Source: Asaia bogorensis
Lineage (GTDB): Bacteria > Pseudomonadota > Alphaproteobacteria > Acetobacterales > Acetobacteraceae
Assembly (NCBI GenBank): GCA_945873675.1
Contig: CAMCEP010000143.1
Span: 1-7,000, forward strand
Direction: 5' to 3'
Length of the DNA stretch: 7,000 nucleotides
Position 1 is the stretch's first letter, and every line of letters begins with the position of its first letter. Shown piece after piece: positions 1 to 6,367 of the stretch. The position numbers and the translations under genes are program-made. The notes under the pieces are model-generated. The model was given only the letters and a program-made list of their open reading frames with translations. It was not told the origin of the DNA and did not search any database.

Positions 1-1041
1 CCCCGCCAGCACCAGCAATTTCCGCATAACGCTCGGCAGGGCATGCGCCGCTTCCTCGGGCGTCAGCCATTCGCCCTCAGGCCGTTTGGCGCGCCTTGGC
101 AGCCGCGCATGATAAAGCCGCATCGTCAGCGCGAAATGGGTGAAGACATGCCGCGCTTCTCCGGCCACTGGCTGCCAAATTGCTGCGTGGGGCGCTTGCG
201 CCAGCGCTTCGGCTTCCGACCAAACAGCCTCCCGCCATGTCGTACCAGGGATTTCCAACATGCCGCCCAGAAGCCCACGCGGTGGGCGGCGCCTTAGCCA
301 AACCCGTCCATCAGCATCCGTCAGCAGGAAATGCGTGCCATGGCGCAACGGGCGATCAGGCTTTGGCGCCTTGCGCGGCAGGGCTTCCGTCAGGCCAAGC
401 TTTCGCGCCTGACAGGGTTTTTGCCAGGGGCAAAGCGCGCAGGCTGGCTTGCGCGGCGTACAAATCCCCGCACCCAGATCAAACAAAGCCTGGGTGAAAT
501 CTCCAGGCCGGGTGCGGGCTGCCTTATCGGCCAGAAAACCCTGCGCCAGCGCATCAAGCCTGGGCTTGGCGGCGGGTAGCGCTTCCTCCACCGCGAAAAT
601 CCGCGCGGTGACGCGTTCCACATTGCCATCCAGCGGCACTACGGGCGCATTGAAGGCAATGGCGGCGATGGCCGCGGCGGTATAGGGGCCAATGCCGGGC
701 AGGGCGGAAAGACCCTGAACCGTCGTCGGGAAACCACCCATTCCCACCACCTGCTGCGCCGCTGCATGCAGGTTGCGCGCCCGCGCATAATAGCCAAGCC
801 CGGCCCATTCAGCGGCCACATCTTCCCACGGCGCGTTTGCCAAAGCGGGCAGATCAGGGAAGCGCGCCAAAAAACGTGAAAAGCGCGGCCCTACCGTTGC
901 CACGGTTGTCTGTTGCAACATGATTTCCGAAAGCCAGACGTGATAGGGTTCTGCCCGCTGCCCAGGTGCTGCGCGCCATGGCAGGATGCGGCGGTGCCTA
1001 TCATACCAGTGCAGCAGATCAGTAGCGGAAGGCGGTTTCAC
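1..1041 (-). CDS. mutY: MutY, A/G-specific adenine DNA glycosylase (C-terminus runs off the left edge)
   Basis: Base-excision repair enzyme that removes adenine mispaired with 8-oxoguanine or guanine in the cytoplasm. I read 347 codons from a GTG at 1041 down to the window edge with no stop. E. coli MutY has 350 residues, so only a few are missing. Seen: WLSEIMLQQT with the catalytic Glu at 39; helix-hairpin-helix LPGIGPYTA at 114-122; LDGNVERV with the catalytic Asp at 138; a 4Fe-4S site Cys194-X6-Cys201-X2-Cys204-X5-Cys210; and a C-terminal NUDIX-like 8-oxoG recognition domain from about 230, with RRRPPRGLLGGMLEIP at 250-265 and FTHF at 300-303. The GTG start puts the LxWYD motif at residue 12, as in E. 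coli. No in-frame ATG lies close upstream, and the Met at 41 would cut off the catalytic Glu. There is no clear Shine-Dalgarno. The gene diverges from the DUF721 gene, and the two start codons are three bases apart. Confidence 0.95.
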   Translation of the reverse strand, partial: MKPPSATDLLHWYDRHRRILPWRAAPGQRAEPYHVWLSEIMLQQTTVATVGPRFSRFLARFPDLPALANAPWEDVAAEWAGLGYYARARNLHAAAQQVVGMGGFPTTVQGLSALPGIGPYTAAAIAAIAFNAPVVPLDGNVERVTARIFAVEEALPAAKPRLDALAQGFLADKAARTRPGDFTQALFDLGAGICTPRKPACALCPWQKPCQARKLGLTEALPRKAPKPDRPLRHGTHFLLTDADGRVWLRRRPPRGLLGGMLEIPGTTWREAVWSEAEALAQAPHAAIWQPVAGEARHVFTHFALTMRLYHARLPRRAKRPEGEWLTPEEAAHALPSVMRKLLVLAG

Positions 1042-1044
1042 GGC

Positions 1045-1515
1045 ATGTCCCGGGATGAGGAAGAAAGGCGGTTCTTTGGGGGGCCTAGACCCCTCGGCGC
1101 CCTGATTCCAGCCCTGACGCGCCCGGCCTTCAAACGCAAGAGCCCCGCCGCGGCGCAGATCATGGCGGATTGGCCAGCCCTGGTCGGCCCGGCGCTGGCC
1201 GCCGTAACCCAGCCTTTGCGCCTGACTGCGGGCAGCCTGACCATTGCCTGTTCCGGCCCGATTGCCATGGAGCTCAGCCATTTGGCGCCGGAGCTGATGG
1301 CCCGGATCAATGGTGGGCTGGGGCGCGTGGCGGTGGAGCGACTCCGCTTCGTGCAGACCAATTTGCCGGCTCGGGCGGGAGCCAAACCGGCCCTGCCGCC
1401 CCGCCCCGTGGCCCTTCCCGCCCGAGTCGCAACCGCTTTGGACAGTTTACCCACAGGGGATTTGCGCGAAGCGCTGGAAAGATTGGCGCGCGGCGTCTAT
1501 CGAAAACAAGGCTGA
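1045..1515 (+). CDS. DUF721 / DciA-family protein (probable replicative-helicase loading factor)
   Basis: A 156-residue protein of the DUF721 family, to which the helicase operator DciA belongs. DciA assists DnaB loading in bacteria lacking DnaC/DnaI. Seen: a basic N-terminal segment (RPAFKRK at 26-32), then the typical core at about 34-104: an amphipathic helix with W43 and LVG, the QPLRLTAGSLTIACSG strand region at 56-71, and the helix with MELSHLAPELMARIN at 75-89. A proline-rich linker (about 108-126) and a charged C-terminal helix (LREALERLARGVYRK) follow. The frame is open back to an ATG at 913, but that stretch is antisense to the conserved start of mutY. The ATG at 1045 begins just before the family-like sequence and is preferred; a GGAAGG stretch lies about 12 bases upstream, which is rather far. 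The family call is fairly sure; the helicase-loading role is inferred. It probably leads the operon with the dsbA-like gene and smc. Confidence 0.85.
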   Translation: MSRDEEERRFFGGPRPLGALIPALTRPAFKRKSPAAAQIMADWPALVGPALAAVTQPLRLTAGSLTIACSGPIAMELSHLAPELMARINGGLGRVAVERLRFVQTNLPARAGAKPALPPRPVALPARVATALDSLPTGDLREALERLARGVYRKQG

Positions 1516-1536
1516 AGGGGGGCGAGTCGCCCCTTA
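1515..1536 (+). other. Short GC-rich hairpin after the DUF721 stop
   Basis: GGGGC (1519-1523) can pair with GCCCC (1529-1533) around the loop GAGTC, and AA/TT can extend the stem across a GG bulge. It begins at the stop codon of the DUF721 gene. No T-tract follows, so it is not a convincing intrinsic terminator. It could be a weak attenuator, an mRNA-stability element or chance in GC-rich DNA. Confidence 0.25.
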
Positions 1537-1587
1537 CCAGTCAGATCGGCCCGGGCGCTTCCCCCCCGAATAAGGCGCACCGGGTCC

Positions 1588-1594
1588 GGAGGAG
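1588..1594 (+). promoter_or_regulatory. Ribosome-binding site of the dsbA-like gene
   Basis: GGAGGAG ends eight bases before the ATG at 1603. It is the only strong Shine-Dalgarno in the window and fixes that start. It lies in the 87-base gap between the DUF721 gene and the dsbA-like gene. I see no convincing -35/-10 pair in the gap, so I cannot tell whether a second promoter is present. Confidence 0.8.
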
Positions 1595-1602
1595 AGAAAC
1601 TG

Positions 1603-2211
1603 ATGCTCGACCGTCGTGCGCTATTCCTGTTGTCCCCCGCCCTGCTTCTGGCAGCGCCTGCATTGCATGCGCAATCCGATGACCCAAGGCTTGCTGAACG
1701 AAGCCTAGGCCGTGCCGATGCACCCGTGACGGCAATTGAATATTTCTCCCTGACTTGCAGCCATTGCGGCGCCTTTCACCGCGATACTTGGCCGCGCGTG
1801 AAGCGCGAATTGGTGGAGGCTGGGCGCGTGCGCATGGTGTTCCGGGATTTCCCGCTGGATCAGGTGTCGCTCCGCGCCCATGCTGTCGCCCGCAGTTTCC
1901 CAGCCGAGCGCTATGAACCCTTCATCTCAGCGCTGTTTGCCGCGCAGGATCGCTGGGCCTATGCGCGCGGCGTGGATCACAAGGCGGAAATCGGCAAAAT
2001 CGCCGCCATGGCCGGCTTGGGCGCTGATGCCTTCAATGCTGCCTGGGCGGATGACGCTTTGGCCCGCGCCATTCTGGAAGCGCGGCAAAAGGGCGAAGCG
2101 GAACATCAGGTCAGCGCCACGCCCACCTTCATCATTGGCACGCAAAAACTGCCCGGCGCGGTTCCCTTTGATCGCTTCGAAGCTGCAGTGCGTGAAGCGA
2201 CGCCGCGCTGA
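1603..2211 (+). CDS. DsbA-family thiol:disulfide oxidoreductase, exported
   Basis: A 202-residue thioredoxin-fold protein expected to act in the periplasm on disulfide bonds of exported proteins. Seen: an N-terminal export signal with RR at 4-5, a hydrophobic run at 6-21 and a plausible cleavage after LHA (residue 23); the start of the fold at VTAIEYFSLTC; the active site C52-S-H-C55; an inserted helical domain at about 90-165; and the cis-proline loop SATPTF with Pro174. These two are the only cysteines, so a resolving cysteine seen in some relatives is absent. The sequence before the hydrophobic run (D-R-R-A-L-F) fits a loose twin-arginine pattern, so Tat export is possible. The start is set by GGAGGAG eight bases upstream. 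The stop overlaps the smc start by one base. Oxidase versus reductase/isomerase activity cannot be decided from sequence, and the partner (a DsbB-type protein) is not in the window. Confidence 0.9.
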   Translation: MLDRRALFLLSPALLLAAPALHAQSDDPRLAERSLGRADAPVTAIEYFSLTCSHCGAFHRDTWPRVKRELVEAGRVRMVFRDFPLDQVSLRAHAVARSFPAERYEPFISALFAAQDRWAYARGVDHKAEIGKIAAMAGLGADAFNAAWADDALARAILEARQKGEAEHQVSATPTFIIGTQKLPGAVPFDRFEAAVREATPR

Positions 2212-5200
2212 TGGAAGAAATCATCCCTGCCGGCCCGGCCGAAGAAACTACAGAAGTCAGTACGCCTGAGGCTGAAGCGGCCGAACCCGCGCGTAGCGAA
2301 GACCAAGCCCGCGCTGCGCTGACGGCGAAGCTTTCGCGCATCCGTATCGCTGGCTTCAAATCCTTCGCCGAAGCGACAACGGTTGAAGTGCTGCCAGGGC
2401 TGACCGGCATTGTCGGGCCCAATGGCTGCGGCAAATCCAATGTGGTTGAAGCGCTGCGTTGGGCCATGGGGGAAACCTCGCCCAAGGCGATGCGTGGCGG
2501 CGAAATGGATGATGTGATTTTCGCCGGCACCGCCACGCGCGCCGGGCGCAATGTGGCGGAAGTGATGCTGTTTTTGGAAGATGCGGCGGGGCTGGCGCCG
2601 GCACCCAATAATGATATCGCCGAATTGGAAGTGACGCGCCGGATTTCGCGTGGTGAGGGCAGCAATTTCCGTGTCAATGGCAAGGAATTGCGCGCGCGTG
2701 ATGTGCAGACCATGTTCGCCGATATCGGTTCTGGCGCACGGTCCTCCGCCCTGGTCAGTCAGGGCCGTGTTGCCGCGCTGATCCAGGCCAAACCCGATGA
2801 TCGGCGCGGTGTTTTGGAAGAAGCCGCCGGCATTGCCGGGTTGCGCGCGCGCCGCCATGAAGCGGAATTGAAGCTACGCCAGGCGGAAACCAATCTGTCG
2901 CGCGCCGAAGATCTTCTTGGCCAATTGGATGCGCAGCGCCAGGGACTGCAACGCCAGGCGCGCCAGGCCAATCGCTATCGCAATATCTCGGGCCTGGTGC
3001 GGCAGGCGGAAGGCGAATGGCTGGCGCTTTTGGCTGCGCGCGCCAATACAGCGCTGACCGCCGCCGCCACCGCGCTTGCCGCCGCGCGCAGCGCCACCAG
3101 TGCGGCAGAACAGGAAGCCGAAGCCGCCGCGATTGCTTTGCATGAAGCCGAACAAGGGCTTGCCGCACCGCGCGCCGATGAAGCTGCCGCGCGCACCGCA
3201 CTTGAACGCCGCCGCGTTGAAGCGGAAGGCATGGAAGCTGAAGAAAGCCGCGCCCGCGCTGCATTGGATGCCGCCGAAGCGCGCCTGGCTGAACTCCGCC
3301 AGGATCTGTCGCATGCCTTGGCGCTTGCTGGTGATGCCGATGCCGCGCGCGGGCGCATCACGGCAGAAGATGCAAGCCTGGTTGAACGCGAAGCCGCCCT
3401 ACCCGCGCGGCGCGATGCCGCCGCCACAGCGCTTGCCGAAGCGATTGAAACGGTGCGCGAAGCCGAACGCGCAGCCAATCAGGCGACTGAAGCCGCCGCT
3501 GCGGGTGCGGCGCAATTGCAAGCCGCCGAAGCGGAATTGGCTGCTGCCGAGACGCGTCTCCGCCGCGCGCGCGAAGCTCATGCGGCGCTGAGCGCGGATC
3601 GTGATGCGGCTGAAGCGCGCGCCGTATCGGATGTGGAAAAAGCTGCAGCAGCGGTGCATGTTACGCAATCCGAAGCTGCTTTTGCCGCTACGCGTGAAGC
3701 GTTGGAACAGGCCGAAGCCGCGCGCACTGAAGCTGTTGCAAAGCACGCTGATGCCCGCCGCAGTGCTGAGGAGGCAAGTGCGGAAGCCGCGCGCCGCGAA
3801 GCCGCATTGCAATCCGCCGATGACCGCCATCGCCGTATTGTCGCGCAATATGCCGCGCTTTCGGCGGAACGCGATGCCGCACTGGCCGAACGTATTCCCG
3901 AGGTTGCGCGCGATGCCGCGCATTCCTCCGCCCGCCAGGCGGAAGCGACGCTGGTTGGCAGCGCAGCGCGTTTGACCGAAGCCGAAACGGCGCGTGCGAC
4001 AGCATCCGAAGCCCTGGTGCAGGCACGCCGCAAGGCGGCCGAAGCGGGTGCCGCGCGCGCGCGCATCGCAGCAGAAGTGGCAGCCCTGACGGAAGTGTTG
4101 GAAGCGCGCGGCACCGCTTCCGCGCAACCCATTCTTGATCAGGTGCGCGTGCCGCCGGGGCTGGAAGCGGCGCTTGGCGCTGCGCTGGGTGAGGCTTTGG
4201 AAAGCCCAGCCGATGCCTCTGCCGCACGGCATTGGCGCAACCTGCCGCCACTGATGGTGGCGCAACCCTTGCCCGATGGCGCGGTGCCGCTTTCGCGCCT
4301 GGTGGAAGCGCCGGCGGCTTTGGCGCGTGCCCTTTCGCAGGTTGGTTTGCTCGCGCGCGGCATGGATGGTGCGGCGCTGCAAGCGGGGCTGCGGCCTGGC
4401 CAGGCGCTGGTAACGGAAGAAGGTGCAGTCTGGCGCTGGGATGGTCATACGCATCATGCCGGCGCGCCCACGCCGGGCGCTGTGCGTCTTGCTCAGCGCA
4501 ATGCCTTGCGCGCCGCCGAGGTGCGGTTGGACCAAGCCGAAGTTGTCGCCGCTGAAACAGAAGCTGCGCGCCGTGCCGCCGAAGCTGCTGAAGCGGAAGC
4601 TGCAAGTGCCGAAGCCGCCGCGCGCAATGCCCGCAGCGCCGCTGAAGTCGCAGCGTCTGCCGCGCGCCGGGCTGAGGGTGAATTGGCCGCGCGCGATGCC
4701 CGCGCTGAGACCCGCATCGCCGCACTTGAACCGCAATTGGCGCGCCTTGCCGAAGACCGCGCCGAAGCCGATGCCGCGCGGGCTGAGGCCGAGGCGCTGT
4801 ACACCGCCCGCCCCGATATCGTCTTGCTGCGTCAGGCGGAACAGGCCGCCGCAGCTGCGGAAGCCGAGGCGCGCAATGCCGAGGCTGCCGCGCGTGAGGC
4901 GCGCCGGCGTGCTGAAATGGCGCTGGCGGAATCGCGCCAAGGTCAGGCGGTGCTATTGAACCGCGCTTCGGAAGTTGAAAACCGCCTTGCCGCCCTGGCC
5001 CCGCAATTGGAACGCATCAGCGCCGAACTTGCCGAAGCGGAAGCCGCGCGCACGAGTGCGGCGCAAACCCGTGAGGCTGCGCCCGATCCGGTGCAGCTGC
5101 GTGCCAGTGTGGAAACCGCGCGCGCGCATTTGACTGAACAACGCAGCATGGAAGCCGCCGCGCGTGATGCGCAGGGCGCTTTGGCTGCGGAGGCAGAGGC

Positions 5201-6320
5201 AATCACCGCCCGCCGAGCCAGCCTCACGAATGAAGCCGGCCTTTGGGCGGCGCGGTCCGAAGATGCTTCGGCGCGCGTTACCGATTTGCGGCGGCGCGAT
5301 GCGGAAGCGGAGGCGGAACGCGATGCGCTGGCCGCCGCGCCGGAAGCAGCGGCCTTGCGCCGCGCCGAAGCGACACGCCTGCTGGAAGCTGCAAGCGAAG
5401 CCCATACTGCCGCGGCCGGCGCCCTTGCCGCCGCTGAACGGCGTGTGAGCGAAGGCAGTCAAGGGCGCCGCGGTGCGGATACAGCCTTTGCGTTAGCGCG
5501 TGAGGAACAGGTGCGCGCCCAAGCCGCAACCGAAGCCGCGGAAACAGCCTCAGCCGCTGTTGCGGCGCGCATCGCCGAAAGACTGGGTGAGGGCGCGGAA
5601 CTGCCGCCGGCACCTGAAGAACTTTCGGACATTGCGGAAGACAAGGCGCGGCGCAAGGTGGAACGCCTAATCCGCGAACGCGATGAAATGGGCCCGGTCA
5701 ATCTGCGTGCGGATATCGAAATTGCGGAGATTGAAGAACGCATCGGCCAGATCACGCATGATCGTGATGAGGTGATGAATGCGATCGCCAAGCTGCGCGG
5801 TTCCATCGGCCATTTGAACCGCGAAGGCCGAGAGCGCCTGCGTGAGGTTTTCGACCGCGTAGATACTGAATTCCGCAGCCTTTTCACGCGGCTTTTCGGT
5901 GGCGGGCGGGCGCATCTGGCACTTGTTGGTTCCGATGATCCGCTGGAAGCGGGGCTTGAGATTTACGCCGAACCGCCCGGCAAGAAGCTTGCAACCCTTT
6001 CTTTGCTGTCTGGCGGTGAGCAGGCGCTGACCGCGCTTTCGCTGATTTTCGCGGTGTTCCGCTGCAACCCCGCGCCGGTTTGCGTACTGGACGAAGTGGA
6101 TGCGCCGCTGGATGATGCGAATGTGGAGCGGCTTTGCGATTTGCTGGACGCCATGGCGGCGGAAAGCGGCACTCGCTTCCTGATCGTCACGCACCACCCG
6201 CTGACCATGGGCCGGATGCATCGGCTTTATGGCGTGACCATGCAGGAACGCGGCGTGTCGCGCTTGCTGAGTGTTGACCTTGGCCGCGCGATTGAATTGG
6301 CGGAGACGTCGCTGTTGTAG
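2211..6320 (+). CDS. smc: Chromosome segregation/condensin ATPase SMC, long form with an N-terminal tail
   Basis: A 1369-residue SMC ATPase that with ScpA/ScpB (not here) would form the condensin ring compacting and segregating the chromosome. Seen in order: a tail at 1-36 rich in Glu, Ala and Pro; the N-terminal head beginning LSRIRIAGFKSF, with Walker A GPNGCGKS at 69-76; coiled-coil arm I at about 190-630; a short hinge at about 634-765 (LEAALGAALG, WRWDG, APTPGA); arm II at about 766-1215; and the C-terminal head with signature LSGGEQ at 1266-1271, Walker B VLDEVD with catalytic Glu1295, the D-loop region PLDD, and the switch histidine in IVTHH near 1328. All ATPase motifs look intact. 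Bacterial SMCs are usually about 1150-1190 residues. The excess fits the tail plus a 90-residue tandem duplication in each arm. The arms are very Ala-rich (36 Ala in residues 801-890). There is no Shine-Dalgarno, and the TGATG overlap with the preceding gene implies translational coupling. No in-frame ATG lies between the tail and the head, so the tail appears genuine. Confidence 0.97.
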   Translation: MEEIIPAGPAEETTEVSTPEAEAAEPARSEDQARAALTAKLSRIRIAGFKSFAEATTVEVLPGLTGIVGPNGCGKSNVVEALRWAMGETSPKAMRGGEMDDVIFAGTATRAGRNVAEVMLFLEDAAGLAPAPNNDIAELEVTRRISRGEGSNFRVNGKELRARDVQTMFADIGSGARSSALVSQGRVAALIQAKPDDRRGVLEEAAGIAGLRARRHEAELKLRQAETNLSRAEDLLGQLDAQRQGLQRQARQANRYRNISGLVRQAEGEWLALLAARANTALTAAATALAAARSATSAAEQEAEAAAIALHEAEQGLAAPRADEAAARTALERRRVEAEGMEAEESRARAALDAAEARLAELRQDLSHALALAGDADAARGRITAEDASLVEREAALPARRDAAATALAEAIETVREAERAANQATEAAAAGAAQLQAAEAELAAAETRLRRAREAHAALSADRDAAEARAVSDVEKAAAAVHVTQSEAAFAATREALEQAEAARTEAVAKHADARRSAEEASAEAARREAALQSADDRHRRIVAQYAALSAERDAALAERIPEVARDAAHSSARQAEATLVGSAARLTEAETARATASEALVQARRKAAEAGAARARIAAEVAALTEVLEARGTASAQPILDQVRVPPGLEAALGAALGEALESPADASAARHWRNLPPLMVAQPLPDGAVPLSRLVEAPAALARALSQVGLLARGMDGAALQAGLRPGQALVTEEGAVWRWDGHTHHAGAPTPGAVRLAQRNALRAAEVRLDQAEVVAAETEAARRAAEAAEAEAASAEAAARNARSAAEVAASAARRAEGELAARDARAETRIAALEPQLARLAEDRAEADAARAEAEALYTARPDIVLLRQAEQAAAAAEAEARNAEAAAREARRRAEMALAESRQGQAVLLNRASEVENRLAALAPQLERISAELAEAEAARTSAAQTREAAPDPVQLRASVETARAHLTEQRSMEAAARDAQGALAAEAEAITARRASLTNEAGLWAARSEDASARVTDLRRRDAEAEAERDALAAAPEAAALRRAEATRLLEAASEAHTAAAGALAAAERRVSEGSQGRRGADTAFALAREEQVRAQAATEAAETASAAVAARIAERLGEGAELPPAPEELSDIAEDKARRKVERLIRERDEMGPVNLRADIEIAEIEERIGQITHDRDEVMNAIAKLRGSIGHLNREGRERLREVFDRVDTEFRSLFTRLFGGGRAHLALVGSDDPLEAGLEIYAEPPGKKLATLSLLSGGEQALTALSLIFAVFRCNPAPVCVLDEVDAPLDDANVERLCDLLDAMAAESGTRFLIVTHHPLTMGRMHRLYGVTMQERGVSRLLSVDLGRAIELAETSLL
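3537..4076 (+). repeat. Two tandem 90-residue units in SMC arm I (270-base period)
   Basis: Residues 443-532 and 533-622 align without gaps. The best stretch is 443-467 against 533-557, with 14 of 25 identical, centred on AALSADRDAA (458-467) and AALSAERDAA (548-557). A second block pairs 498-517 with 588-607 and shares L..AE.AR and ARR. Over 443-527 I count 35 of 85 identities by hand. Codons differ at most synonymous positions, so the duplication, if real, is old. The Ala-rich composition inflates the score, and the middle portion (468-497) is weak. The exact unit boundaries are arbitrary. Confidence 0.6.
4611..5150 (+). repeat. Two tandem 90-residue units in SMC arm II (270-base period)
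   Basis: Residues 801-890 and 891-980 align without gaps. Anchors are EAAAR at 801, 891 and again at 981; AALEPQLAR (837-845) against AALAPQLER (927-935); and P-D-x-x-x-L-R at 868-874 against 958-964. Over residues 801-874 I count 35 of 74 identical. Prolines fall at equivalent places in both units (841/931 and 868/958). The third EAAAR, exactly 90 residues later, is the expected right-hand boundary of a tandem duplication. Third codon positions are largely diverged, so it is not recent. Confidence 0.7.
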
Positions 6321-6330
6321 TCGCTGCAAA

Positions 6331-6367
6331 CCTGTTGGCGTTTTATCGCCAGGAAGCTTCCAACAGG
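6331..6367. terminator. Inverted repeat at the smc/protease convergent junction, possible bidirectional terminator
   Basis: CCTGTTGG (6331-6338) and CCAACAGG (6360-6367) form a perfect 8-bp stem with a 21-base loop. An alternative small hairpin, GGCG (6337-6340) with CGCC (6347-6350) around TTTTAT, competes with it. The element lies 10 bases after the smc stop and overlaps the last codons of the minus-strand gene, between two genes pointing at each other. No T-tract follows on either strand, so intrinsic termination is uncertain. Confidence 0.35.

Noticed and set aside
43..685. Several plus-strand frames of 78-105 codons over the left end
   Set aside because: All lie antisense to mutY, which has all its catalytic and cluster motifs in one continuous minus-strand frame.
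913..1044. An N-terminal extension of the DUF721 protein from the ATG at 913
   Set aside because: The 44 extra residues are antisense to the conserved N-terminus of MutY and do not resemble the family. The ATG at 1045 gives the expected length.
2106..2858. Minus-strand open frames over the smc head (up to 250 codons)
   Set aside because: They overlap the conserved Walker A region of SMC and look like composition artefacts of GC-rich DNA.
3399..4940. A 513-codon open frame on the minus strand across the smc arms
   Set aside because: It is antisense to the SMC coiled coil. The repetitive GCC/GAA/GCG codons of the arms leave the reverse frames free of stops, and the translation shows no recognisable domain.
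3000..5600. A DNA-level repeat array, suggested by the frequent GCCGAAGC words
   Set aside because: The words come from Ala-Glu codon pairs in the coiled coil and have no constant nucleotide spacer. Only the protein-level 90-residue period stands out.
2211..6320. The SMC gene as part of an SMC-like defence system (Wadjet- or RecN/Rad50-like)
   Set aside because: The head motifs and neighbours (mutY, DUF721, dsbA-like) match housekeeping SMC. No Jet-type partner genes or nuclease genes are present.
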